64,000 nt of DNA from Deltaproteobacteria bacterium (GTDB lineage: Bacteria > UBA10199 > DSSB01), in NCBI GenBank assembly GCA_024233625.1, contig JACKPJ010000001.1:124001-188000 (forward strand). Direction: 5' to 3'. Below the pieces are notes generated by a model that made no database searches, was not told where the DNA came from, and saw nothing but the letters and a program-made list of their open reading frames with translations. The translations under genes and the position numbers were made by a program. Shown one piece after another: positions 1 to 8,285 of this stretch. Position 1 is the stretch's first letter. Each line of letters opens with the position of its first letter.

Positions 1-2
1 CC

Positions 3-1928
3 GATCTCGCCGCAAACGTCACAGGAGAAAATCAAGCTCAACAATATTTGGAAGATTTGGAAAGCGACAATATTTTTTTGATACCGCTCGATTCTAATCG
101 AACTTGGTATCGCTTCCACCATCTTTTTCGCGATTTTCTGCACCACCAACTCAAGCTAAGTTTTCCACAAGAACTTCCCCGATTGGCCCTAAGCGCTGCA
201 CATTGGTTTAAAGCGCAAAATCTTGGCGAAGAAGCCATCCAGCAGGCATTGCAGTCCGAAGATCCTCAACTAGCAGTTCATCTCATCAATGAATTTATCA
301 TGATGATTCATCGACAAGGTCATTATTATAGTGTAACTCATTGGCTGGAACAACTTCCCCCAGCCGTCTACGAAAATAATCCTATCGTACGCATGACCTA
401 TGCAAACGCCCTCATATATTGTTCAAGATTAGAAAAAGCTGCGAAGGAATTACAAGCAGCCAAGAGTATTATTCAAAATCTCGAAAAACAACATCTACTC
501 GAAGAGCCAGAGCGCTCATTCATTTTAACTGTATTTGGTATTATTCAATGTATGTATGCGATGTTTCGTGATGATTATAAAAATTGGCGCGCTCCTATTG
601 AGCAAATATTCAACAAATGTTCAGGCCAATTAGACACACACATTGAAGCGAGCATTTGCGTGCATTTAGCCATTGCTTGTTCATTGAGTTATGACTTTAA
701 ACTAGGTGAAAGCTTAATAAAAAAAATTAAAAAAGCGGTTCTTGAAGTGAGCACACCCTATGTCAAAGCCATGAGCGTCTCTGTTGATGCACAAATTCAA
801 GTGGCTCAAGGAAAACTTCAAAAAATAATAGCCGATATCGAAGAAGCCAATACCGTCACTAGCGAACAACTCCAGTTTGATCCTCATTCCGGAAGTATCC
901 TATTTGCTCAAGGCGCAGAAATCTACTACGAGCTGGGCGAGATTAAAAAAGCTGAATCTTATATCAAAAATTGTATCGACAAATTGGAAATCTATGGACT
1001 GGTCAACCCAACAAAAAGTGCCTACCGCGCCTTGGCACGACTCTGGTACTTTGAAGGAAAATTACAACTTGCAGATTCCATTCTTTGCGAAGGCGAAGAA
1101 TTAGGTCAACAACGCCAAACACCGCGTTTAACATACACTCTCGCAGCTGAACGCATTGCAATGCATTTACGTGAAGGAAATTTAGAAAAAGCTCAAAGCA
1201 TTGATAGCGAATATTCTTTGAGTAGAGGTGAATTTAAAATTCCCGAAGGCATGGAACATATCTTTACAGAGCTATCTGAACTCACTCAAGTGCGCTTATT
1301 ACGTTTTCAAGCAAAACATTCAACAGCATTGCAAATACTGAGCAAGATAGAGCAACGCGTTGAAAAACAAGGTCGACTGGACATGAAGCTGCGTCTAAAA
1401 ATCATTAAGTCAGATCTTCTCTTGCAGCAAAAACAAAAATCACAAGGCCTGGAACTTTTACAAGAAGCTCTCAATCTCGCTGCGACAGAAGGCTATGTCA
1501 CTGTCTTTTGGGAAGAAGCTCCAAAGCAACAAAAACATATCTTTGCATTGCTTGATCAAAATAACACCCCACATAATAAACTATACCACCAACGCTTTTT
1601 CTCCGTCTTTAATAGAAAAAATACTCAAAATAAATTAACCGCTGCTGCTAAAGAAGTTTCAAACCTAGAGTCTTTTTCAGAAAGTTCTTTATCCTCGGAC
1701 GAACACTTTTCTGACTTTGGGCTCTTTGACCCGCTTACCAAACGCGAGTTAGAAATCATTGAACACCTCGAATCGGACTTAACCAATCAGGAAATTGCTC
1801 AAAAGCTTTTTATCAGTGTAGGCACGCTGAAATGGCATCTCAATAATATCTATTCAAAACTTGGAGTCCGCCAGCGCAGTGGCGCCATTGCCTTGATAAA
1901 GAAACTTAGAGGTAAACTAGCTATTTGA
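3..1928 (+). CDS. MalT-like LuxR-family regulator, C-terminal part (5' end outside window)
   Basis: The reading frame is open from codon 3 at the window edge, so the N-terminal NTPase part is missing and any start seen here would be false. The first residues, up to the WYRFHHLFRDFLHHQL segment, match the end of the STAND NTPase/winged-helix region of MalT-type regulators. A long helical repeat (TPR-like) region follows to about residue 560 of the visible part. The last 60 residues form a LuxR-type HTH containing LTKRELEIIEHL and NQEIAQKLFISVGTLKWHL, with a GTLKWHL recognition helix. Proteins of this family bind a small ligand or partner, oligomerise with ATP and activate transcription. The ligand cannot be told from the sequence. 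No target operon is evident next to it, because the next genes run in the opposite direction. Confidence 0.85.
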   Translation, partial: DLAANVTGENQAQQYLEDLESDNIFLIPLDSNRTWYRFHHLFRDFLHHQLKLSFPQELPRLALSAAHWFKAQNLGEEAIQQALQSEDPQLAVHLINEFIMMIHRQGHYYSVTHWLEQLPPAVYENNPIVRMTYANALIYCSRLEKAAKELQAAKSIIQNLEKQHLLEEPERSFILTVFGIIQCMYAMFRDDYKNWRAPIEQIFNKCSGQLDTHIEASICVHLAIACSLSYDFKLGESLIKKIKKAVLEVSTPYVKAMSVSVDAQIQVAQGKLQKIIADIEEANTVTSEQLQFDPHSGSILFAQGAEIYYELGEIKKAESYIKNCIDKLEIYGLVNPTKSAYRALARLWYFEGKLQLADSILCEGEELGQQRQTPRLTYTLAAERIAMHLREGNLEKAQSIDSEYSLSRGEFKIPEGMEHIFTELSELTQVRLLRFQAKHSTALQILSKIEQRVEKQGRLDMKLRLKIIKSDLLLQQKQKSQGLELLQEALNLAATEGYVTVFWEEAPKQQKHIFALLDQNNTPHNKLYHQRFFSVFNRKNTQNKLTAAAKEVSNLESFSESSLSSDEHFSDFGLFDPLTKRELEIIEHLESDLTNQEIAQKLFISVGTLKWHLNNIYSKLGVRQRSGAIALIKKLRGKLAI

Positions 1929-2020
1929 AACTATGGTACCAATAATAGAAAAGTTTAAATAAGAACTAAAAAACTTTTATGACAAAATATATGAATAAAA
2001 TTTTTTTTAATTTTTTAAAT

Positions 2021-2054
2021 ACTAATGACGGAGAATGAACTCCCCGCCATTAGT
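2021..2054. terminator. Bidirectional terminator-like hairpin
   Basis: ACTAATG and CATTAGT arms with an inner CGG/CCG stem lie between the convergent ends of the LuxR gene (1928) and the small exported-protein gene (2063). A/T runs on both sides would serve transcription from either direction. Confidence 0.6.
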
Positions 2055-2062
2055 GTTTAAAT

Positions 2063-2518
2063 TTATTGAGGCAAGCAAGCAATATTACCAGTACCGCCAA
2101 GATCTTTTGTTACCCCAGAAAAATTCTGGGTAAAGGTAAATTTTCCAGAACCAGCAGTACATTGAATAACACACCCATGTCCCTCTTTAGGAGTTGAAAT
2201 AATATCCTTACAAGCTCTGGAAGTCCCTCCATTTTGATTACTCAACCAATAATTTTCCGCAGAACTTTCATCTGGAAAAGAGAGGGTCGCTGACGCGACA
2301 TAGCTTGTACCACCATATAAAGCGTGTGACTCAACAGTCCCACTATATCGACTTGCTGCTAACTCTAAATCATTTAGTGTAACAGAGTCTAAGCGTGTTA
2401 AGTCTACTGTATATGACGAAGCTGAAGGAGCTGCTTGAGAATAAGCATTTCCTGAAATAATTACAACACCTATCAATGAAATAACACCTAATATTGGTGT
2501 GAAAAATTTACTTTTCAT
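2063..2518 (-). CDS. Small exported protein of unknown function
   Basis: A 151-aa protein preceded by an excellent ribosome-binding site (TAGGAGG, 6 nt before ATG). Residues 1-28 form a clear signal peptide (MKSK, a hydrophobic core, then NAYSQA), so the product is probably periplasmic or secreted. The mature part is rich in Ser, Thr and Gly and contains three Cys in the C-terminal half (RACKDI, GCVIQC) plus one near the end, which suggests disulfides. I do not recognise the family. It is a single-gene unit between a convergent regulator and a terminator-bounded sulfate-binding protein gene. Confidence 0.7.
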   Translation of the reverse strand: MKSKFFTPILGVISLIGVVIISGNAYSQAAPSASSYTVDLTRLDSVTLNDLELAASRYSGTVESHALYGGTSYVASATLSFPDESSAENYWLSNQNGGTSRACKDIISTPKEGHGCVIQCTAGSGKFTFTQNFSGVTKDLGGTGNIACLPQ

Positions 2519-2655
2519 TATTTCCTCCTACCCTATAAATGAAATGATTTATTTCGAACATACTCACATTTAAAAATCATATTCCTCGTATAATATTAAA
2601 CACACCAATTCATATTAATCACTTAAACTTAATATTATACTGGAGAAATAAGAGA

Positions 2656-2677
2656 AAAATGAGCTAAAATATAGCTC
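2656..2677 (-). terminator. Probable intrinsic terminator of the sulfate-binding protein gene
   Basis: Read on the minus strand, GAGCTA and TAGCTC pair around a 5-nt loop and are followed by a short U-run. The hairpin lies about 100 nt after the stop codon of the minus-strand gene ending at 2781. Confidence 0.55.
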
Positions 2678-2780
2678 TTTTCCCAAACCCTATTTTTATT
2701 GAGAGATATATTCGTTATTTTCATAATACATAGATAGGGATTGCCTTTCAATAGCAATAAGGAAGTTTAGAAAAATATTT

Positions 2781-3827
2781 CTACTTCTGATAAGAACTCT
2801 CGGCAGTTTGAGTAAAGATTCCCTTCTCTCCAAAAAACTCTGGAATGGCTTGTTGCCATCCGCCAAAATAACGGATGCTAAAAACATCTTGAGGAGAGGG
2901 GAACTTATTTTGCATCTTAGTTTTCACCTTGGGATGCAGCGGCCGAAAACCATGTCGAGCTAAAATATATTGGGCCAGGTCGGAGTATAAAAACTCATAG
3001 TAGGCTTCGGCTAAATCGCGATTTTGATGTGTTGCAATATTTTTATCGACCAAAGCAACCACATTTTCGATCAAAATTGTCGAAGAAGGAATCACTTTTT
3101 CGTATTTTTGGCCATTGATCTGACCTTCGATAACTTCATGCTCATAGCTTAAAGCCACGTCGCCTAAACCGCGCTCGAAAGTCAAAATAGATTCTCGCGC
3201 TCCCTTATCCATCGCAACGACTTGCTGAAGCAGCTTTTTTAGAAAAAGCCCTGCTGATTTTTCATCTGCTGAAAACCCCTCTACTTTGCCACGTTTAGCA
3301 GCGCCATATGCCGCCAGGACATTCCATTGTGCACCTCCGCTCGTCTTGGGATTAGGAGTCAAAACTTTGATGTCTTTTTTAATTAAATCATCCCAATCCT
3401 GAATCTTTTTGGGATTGCCACGGCGAACTGCAAAAACTACCAAAGAATGTGTTAAAATTCCTCCAAAAGGTGTCGCTCTCCAATTATGGGTCATCAAACC
3501 AGCTTGCTCAATGCGCTCGATATCTGTATCGAGGGAAAGTACGACGACATCCGCCTCAAAACCATCAACGACCGCACGAGACTGAGCTCCCGATCCCAAA
3601 TAAGAAGCCTGCACGTAAACCTTCTCACCTGTTTTGGCTTTCCATTTTTTTTCAAAAAGACGGTTTATCTCCCGCAAAGCCTCACGTGGTGCTGTATAAG
3701 CCCCCACTGTCAAATAGCGAGAAGCTTCAGGTCGACAAGCTGTAAAGAAAAAGAATACAAAGAGCAAAATATAGTTCAGCTTCTTAAAATTCAGATTTAA
3801 AATAGAATAAAGAAATTCTCGTTTCAT
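2781..3827 (-). CDS. Sulfate-binding lipoprotein of an ABC transporter (Sbp/CysP family)
   Basis: The ATG at 3827 is chosen over one eight codons upstream because AAAGAAGTGAG precedes it and the resulting N-terminus is a lipoprotein signal ending FFFTAC (Cys31). The mature sequence follows E. coli Sbp closely: GSGAQSRAVVDGFEADVV, VRRGNPKKIQDWDDLIK, LTPNPKTSGGAQWN, GARESILTFERGLGDV and AEAYYEFLYSDLAQ. The family binds sulfate or thiosulfate in the periplasm and delivers it to CysTWA. No permease or ATPase gene lies nearby, so this is an orphan binding protein that must use a transporter encoded elsewhere. Lipid anchoring replaces the soluble form seen in E. coli. Selectivity for sulfate over other oxyanions is inferred from family. 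Confidence 0.85.
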   Translation of the reverse strand: MKREFLYSILNLNFKKLNYILLFVFFFFTACRPEASRYLTVGAYTAPREALREINRLFEKKWKAKTGEKVYVQASYLGSGAQSRAVVDGFEADVVVLSLDTDIERIEQAGLMTHNWRATPFGGILTHSLVVFAVRRGNPKKIQDWDDLIKKDIKVLTPNPKTSGGAQWNVLAAYGAAKRGKVEGFSADEKSAGLFLKKLLQQVVAMDKGARESILTFERGLGDVALSYEHEVIEGQINGQKYEKVIPSSTILIENVVALVDKNIATHQNRDLAEAYYEFLYSDLAQYILARHGFRPLHPKVKTKMQNKFPSPQDVFSIRYFGGWQQAIPEFFGEKGIFTQTAESSYQK

Positions 3828-3962
3828 GAGTCTCACTTCTTTTAGAGTCATTTTGCTTTACAATTTCTCAATACTTTACATTCTCATCAAAATTCTAGTA
3901 AAACTTTTCTTTAGAGTTTAAACTTGGATAAGTGTCTATAATAAAAAGCAAGAATTGAGCAA

Positions 3963-6935
3963 ATGACCGAAGAAGAACAAAATAAAAATCCAGATTCAGA
4001 AACTTCGCAAAACAACGAGGATTACTCAAGCTACCCACGGATCCAAGCTCTGGGCAGTAAAGAGCGTCTTATTCCAGCTTATCTTTGCAAAAACCCTTTT
4101 AAAGAAGACTCACAAGTCGTCGAGCGGCGTTTTGGCTCGGTTTTTAGTTCGCAGATTCCTGATTTAGTCGATGCCTACTTAAATAATCTCGGTCGCCTCA
4201 GTCATCCCTATCTCGCTCCAGTGATGGATGTTGCTTGGGAAGGAGAAGAAGCCTTTTTGGTACGGCCTTATCTTGCGGGCTCATCTCTACAAAAACTTCA
4301 AGCAAAGCTTTCTCTTTCCCAAAAATTAGAAATTTTTTATCAAATTTTTTCGGCGATTGCATATTTAGAAACTCAAGGAAGTCCCCACTTAAATCTTCAT
4401 CCTGAAAATATCATTTTACTCCAAGACGAAGCAGGAAAACTGCGGACTAAAGTCACTGACTTTGGCATCCAGAGTCTGCTACATCGCCTCAACCCTGGAG
4501 AAGTCGAAAGTTTAGGAAGACCTCCTTATGCCAATCCCGACTATGTTTTAAAACCCCACGCCGCAAGTATCTATGATATTTACTCCCTGGGAATTTTACT
4601 CTACGAAGCACTCAGCGGCCAATTGCCTTTTAGTGCAGCATCGCCCTCGGAGATTATTCAAAAGCAATTACATGAAAAGCTCACGCCCTTAAAAAATATT
4701 AAAACTGAAGTTCCTCAAGAACTCTCCCAACTAATCGATCAACTCTGCTCACGTGATTCGCACACGCGTTTTTATAGCGTGAGCGATGCCTTCAAAGCTT
4801 TTTGTCAGGTTGCAGAAAAAATCACTGCCTTGTCTTTTGAAGTACCGATACTTCCCTTTGCCGACACCACAAGTTTTTTTCGACTACAAGAAGTTCAAGC
4901 TTGGTTTCAACAACTTCTCATTGGAGGAGGACGTTGGGCATTTATAGGCCCTTCGGGAAGTGGAAAAACTTTTCTTGCTCGAGCATTGCAACGCCATCTA
5001 AATGCCAATCAGCAAATGGTACGATTCATCGATGGAAAGCAACTCGCTAGCTTGGAAGGCGATGCCTTTCTCAAACCAGGAGAAATCGTTTTCGTCATTG
5101 TCGATGACGCCGATCAAGGTCCAACTGCAGCATGGCTAGAAGCTCATCCCTATCAGCACTGGATCGTCTTGGGTGAAAAACTGTCCTGGGCAACTAAGGA
5201 GAAAAATTGGCGACGTTTTGAACTCAAAGAGCTCAGCTCGCAACAAAGCCAGGCTGCATTCGAAGATTTGGGTTTGAAAGGACATCCCAAACTTGTTTTT
5301 AAATGGCCTCTCGATTTAGTTCGGCAAAGCCAAGCGCTCTCTCAACAACAAATTCTAAAATTTCAACAGGGCCAATTTTTATGGGAAGAAAAACAGGCTC
5401 ATGTCACATTTGCCAAAATACAACAAGGTCTCGCAAAAGGAATCGGCGAAATCGAATTTTATGTTCCGAAACAATGGCAAACCCTCATTGCATTAATGAG
5501 TTTAATCAACATTCCTCTCGATATCAAAGTGCTTTCTGACTTGCTCAATATCGAGATTGAGGCCTTAAGAGATCTTCTCAGTTACGCAACGACTCAAGGT
5601 TTTATGAAAAGACGCCTGTTGATGGGAAACGAATTTTATCAAATCTCGCATTCTCTTTCGGGCAATTATTCAAAATATATTTCGCTAGAACTCTTCAAAT
5701 TGCTGCTCACAAAAATTCAAGAAACTTCTCTAGCCAAAGCAGGGTGGCAAGCTTTTGAAAAATATTTTCCGGAACAAAATTGGATTCAAGATCCGGAGCT
5801 GACTTTGCTGGCGAACCGTTTTTTAACAGAAAGCGGGCAAAGCAAGCAGGTTTTTCAATATCTTAAAGCGAATTTTGTCAAAATTCTTCCCACAGCTAAA
5901 CTCAAGGCAGAAGCATATGAAATTTTAGGGGATGCTCTACGCAACAGTGACAAGCACCCCCAAGCCGATGCCGCTCTCAAGCAAGCCTTTAGCGCCTATC
6001 GCAATCTTCAGGACTTAGAAGGGCAGACTCGGGTTTTACTCAAATTTGGCCAGTTTTATGTCAGCCAAAAGGATGCTCAAAAAGCAGTGAAGTTTTTAGA
6101 ACAAGCCTCTACGATCGCAAAGAAATGTCCCCAGGATAGTCCTTTTTCTGGACAAGTTGCCTTGGCGATCGGTGAGTTTTATTATCATAATCATGATCAC
6201 AAAACAGCAATGCCTTACTACGATACGGCAATTGAAGAGCTCTTTCGTCTGCAAAACTACAGCAAACTCGCCAAAGCCTACATGGATTATGCCCAAATGC
6301 TATTCCAAGAAGGTGATCAGATTTCTTCCAATTATTTCATTCACGAAATGCTGACTTTAGCACAATTCCGCGATCTTTATGCCATTGCGGCAGAAGGCTT
6401 TCTTCTAATGTCTCGACTCTCCTCTAACGAAAATAACCAAACTCGTATTTTAGAACGCATTAGTGAAGCCATCGCCATGCTGGTGCATTGCAATGAACCA
6501 GTTCTTATGGCAGAAGCCCTCATCGAACGTAGTTATCTCTATGAGTTTAATCGTGAAGCAACTTTAGCACAAAAAGACATTAGTCAAGCGATGCAAATAC
6601 TCAAAGTTCACCATGCCGCTCAATGGATTGGCCCTGCACAGTTGGTACTAGGAAAATTTTTGCGTCGTGATATCGAAAAATATCCACAAGCAATCAAACA
6701 TTTTACCTTAGCAAAAAAACACTACCCCCAAGCCGCTTCACAAAAATGGGCTTGGGAATGTGATTACGAGTTGGGAGAAATCGCTAACAGTCAGGGAAGA
6801 CCCGCCGATGCACAAAAACATTATCAAGACGCCATGAAAGCCTTGCAAGAATATCTCAGCGACCTTGGTTCCGAAGCGAAAAGTCAATTTTTGGAAGACG
6901 GAAAGCTGGATCGACTCAAAGCAGCTTTAAAATAA
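3963..6935 (+). CDS. Pseudokinase - P-loop ATPase - TPR regulatory protein
   Basis: A 990-aa protein. Residues about 25-285 have a Ser/Thr-kinase fold with DFG at 166-168 and a well-kept YDIYSLGILLYEALSGQLPF segment. The catalytic loop is degenerate: HLNLHPEN at 142-149 replaces HRDxKPEN, so the catalytic Asp is Asn and the Lys is His. No glycine-rich loop or VAIK lysine is evident. A P-loop NTPase domain follows, with Walker A GPSGSGKT (329-336) and Walker B IVFVIVDDAD (375-384). From about residue 600 to the end it is TPR-like helical repeats. The layout resembles STAND-type signalling proteins in which a kinase domain feeds an AAA module. I infer a scaffold or ligand-sensing role rather than phosphotransfer. 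It is divergent from the sulfate-binding protein gene, with about 135 bp between starts. Confidence 0.75.
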   Translation: MTEEEQNKNPDSETSQNNEDYSSYPRIQALGSKERLIPAYLCKNPFKEDSQVVERRFGSVFSSQIPDLVDAYLNNLGRLSHPYLAPVMDVAWEGEEAFLVRPYLAGSSLQKLQAKLSLSQKLEIFYQIFSAIAYLETQGSPHLNLHPENIILLQDEAGKLRTKVTDFGIQSLLHRLNPGEVESLGRPPYANPDYVLKPHAASIYDIYSLGILLYEALSGQLPFSAASPSEIIQKQLHEKLTPLKNIKTEVPQELSQLIDQLCSRDSHTRFYSVSDAFKAFCQVAEKITALSFEVPILPFADTTSFFRLQEVQAWFQQLLIGGGRWAFIGPSGSGKTFLARALQRHLNANQQMVRFIDGKQLASLEGDAFLKPGEIVFVIVDDADQGPTAAWLEAHPYQHWIVLGEKLSWATKEKNWRRFELKELSSQQSQAAFEDLGLKGHPKLVFKWPLDLVRQSQALSQQQILKFQQGQFLWEEKQAHVTFAKIQQGLAKGIGEIEFYVPKQWQTLIALMSLINIPLDIKVLSDLLNIEIEALRDLLSYATTQGFMKRRLLMGNEFYQISHSLSGNYSKYISLELFKLLLTKIQETSLAKAGWQAFEKYFPEQNWIQDPELTLLANRFLTESGQSKQVFQYLKANFVKILPTAKLKAEAYEILGDALRNSDKHPQADAALKQAFSAYRNLQDLEGQTRVLLKFGQFYVSQKDAQKAVKFLEQASTIAKKCPQDSPFSGQVALAIGEFYYHNHDHKTAMPYYDTAIEELFRLQNYSKLAKAYMDYAQMLFQEGDQISSNYFIHEMLTLAQFRDLYAIAAEGFLLMSRLSSNENNQTRILERISEAIAMLVHCNEPVLMAEALIERSYLYEFNREATLAQKDISQAMQILKVHHAAQWIGPAQLVLGKFLRRDIEKYPQAIKHFTLAKKHYPQAASQKWAWECDYELGEIANSQGRPADAQKHYQDAMKALQEYLSDLGSEAKSQFLEDGKLDRLKAALK

Positions 6936-6953
6936 AAATTAAAAAAACGCTAT

Positions 6954-8087
6954 TTAGAAAAAATCAAGCAAATACTCCTGAGAATATTCTGCAATCAAAT
7001 TTTCAACTTCTTGGCTGTTATGAGTTTGACACATCCGGTTGCGTAGTTCAGAGGCCTTAGGCATCCCTTTACAATACCAAGCAAAGTGCTTTCGCATCGC
7101 CGTAAAACGCTGATGCCCTTTAATTTCTTCAAACACGCGCGCATGCTCAATCAAGACTTTAAAACGATCTTCAAAAGAGATTGGTTCTTCTTCAAAAAGA
7201 GGAACCTTTTGATCCAAGAGTCGAGAAGACAATGCCGATTTTATTTTTTCTTTATGGCGAAAAATCCAGGGGTTTCCCATACAGCCTCGGCCGATCAAGA
7301 CACCATCTACTTGAGTAAGACGCACTTTATCAATAATATCCTGAGCTGAGTTGAGGTCGCCATTGCCCAAAACCAGACTGGGCGTTTTTTTAATAATCTC
7401 GGCTGCCTCTGCAATCGCCTCCCAATTGGCCGAACCCGTGTACATCTGTTTTAAAGTTCTTCCATGAATCGAAATCACGACAGGTTCTTCCTCGAGTAAA
7501 TGTTGCACCCAATCTTTAATTGTGATGCTATCATAACCAATGCGCGTTTTGACTGACATTGGAATGGCTCGGCGTTCAGGATGATCCTCACGACCACTAC
7601 GCAGAAGATTCATTTCGCGAATACGATGAATCATCTTCGCTTTAAAACCGAGGTCCGTAATAGAACGTCCTTCTGTCCAATCGTGAATTCCTCGCTTGAC
7701 CTGTCGCATGATCTCTTTAGCTAAAGGAGGGTTCCGAATTAAACCCGCTCCACAACCTCGCGCTGCCACTTTTTTTGCGGGGCAACCCATGTTAATATCA
7801 ATCCCATCGAAACCCAATTCGCAAACTACAATAGCTATTTTATAAAAAGACTCGGGTTCCGAGCCATAAATCTGCGCGACTACCGGGCGCTCGAACTCGG
7901 AATACAAAAAATCATCGAGCATCATGATAGCATTTCGCGAAAGTCCTTCAACATTGGTAAATTCTGTAAAATGAACATCGGGAATTCCATGACGTGCAGT
8001 AATCAAACGAAAGGGAGCATCCGTCACTCCATCCATCGGAGAAAGTGCAATAATAGGACGTGATAATTTTTGCCAAAAACCCAGCAT
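6954..8087 (-). CDS. dus: tRNA-dihydrouridine synthase (DusB-like)
   Basis: A 377-aa flavoenzyme that reduces uridines in the tRNA D-loop using FMN and NADPH. Visible family signatures are ALSPMDGVTDAPFR at the N-terminus, VVAQIYGSEPE, the catalytic-cysteine segment DINMGCPAKKV (Cys102), VKTRIGYDS, ISIHGRTLKQMY and the FMN-phosphate region NGDL...VLIGRGCMGNPWIF. The length is slightly above usual, with an insert around residues 135-170. Which of DusA, DusB or DusC it corresponds to is uncertain; the GCPAKKV motif favours DusB. It ends 18 bp from the convergent pseudokinase gene. A minus-strand Pho-box-like repeat lies 44 bp upstream of its start. Confidence 0.9.
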   Translation of the reverse strand: MLGFWQKLSRPIIALSPMDGVTDAPFRLITARHGIPDVHFTEFTNVEGLSRNAIMMLDDFLYSEFERPVVAQIYGSEPESFYKIAIVVCELGFDGIDINMGCPAKKVAARGCGAGLIRNPPLAKEIMRQVKRGIHDWTEGRSITDLGFKAKMIHRIREMNLLRSGREDHPERRAIPMSVKTRIGYDSITIKDWVQHLLEEEPVVISIHGRTLKQMYTGSANWEAIAEAAEIIKKTPSLVLGNGDLNSAQDIIDKVRLTQVDGVLIGRGCMGNPWIFRHKEKIKSALSSRLLDQKVPLFEEEPISFEDRFKVLIEHARVFEEIKGHQRFTAMRKHFAWYCKGMPKASELRNRMCQTHNSQEVENLIAEYSQEYLLDFF

Positions 8088-8130
8088 AAGACCCTACCCT
8101 TATCTCAAAAGTTCTCTAAAATTCAAGAGC

Positions 8131-8159
8131 AAGACAAAATGATGACAATTTTATGACAA
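8131..8159 (-). promoter_or_regulatory. Pho-box-like direct repeat, minus orientation
   Basis: Read on the minus strand there are three 7-mers on exact 11-nt spacing: TTGTCAT (8159-8153), TTGTCAT (8148-8142) and TTGTCTT (8137-8131). This is the CTGTCAT-4 bp-CTGTCAT layout of PhoB/PhoP half-sites. The group lies between the divergent dus and HAD-phosphatase genes and points toward dus. PhoB binding is inferred. Confidence 0.55.
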
Positions 8160-8168
8160 TTAACGAAC

Positions 8169-8238
8169 ATGTCAGACAAATTTTACAACTCTGTAACAGG
8201 CGTGTCATAAAGTTCACCTAGATATCCTTTGTTAATAT
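8169..8238 (+). promoter_or_regulatory. Pho-box-like array and -10 of the HAD-phosphatase lipoprotein gene
   Basis: 7-mers lie in 11-nt register on the plus strand: ATGTCAG (8169), a weak ATTTTAC (8180), CTGTAAC (8191), GTGTCAT (8202) and TTCACCT (8213). A TAATAT hexamer at 8233-8238 sits 13 nt after the last box, as expected for a PhoB-activated promoter lacking its own -35. The start codon is at 8286. Confidence 0.6.
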
Positions 8239-8285
8239 GAAACAATTAATTCTCTTTTGTCACATTGAGAAAGGATAAAAAAAAT

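Noticed and set aside
2696..2887. 63-aa minus-strand frame
   Set aside because: Overlaps the end of the sulfate-binding protein gene in another frame.
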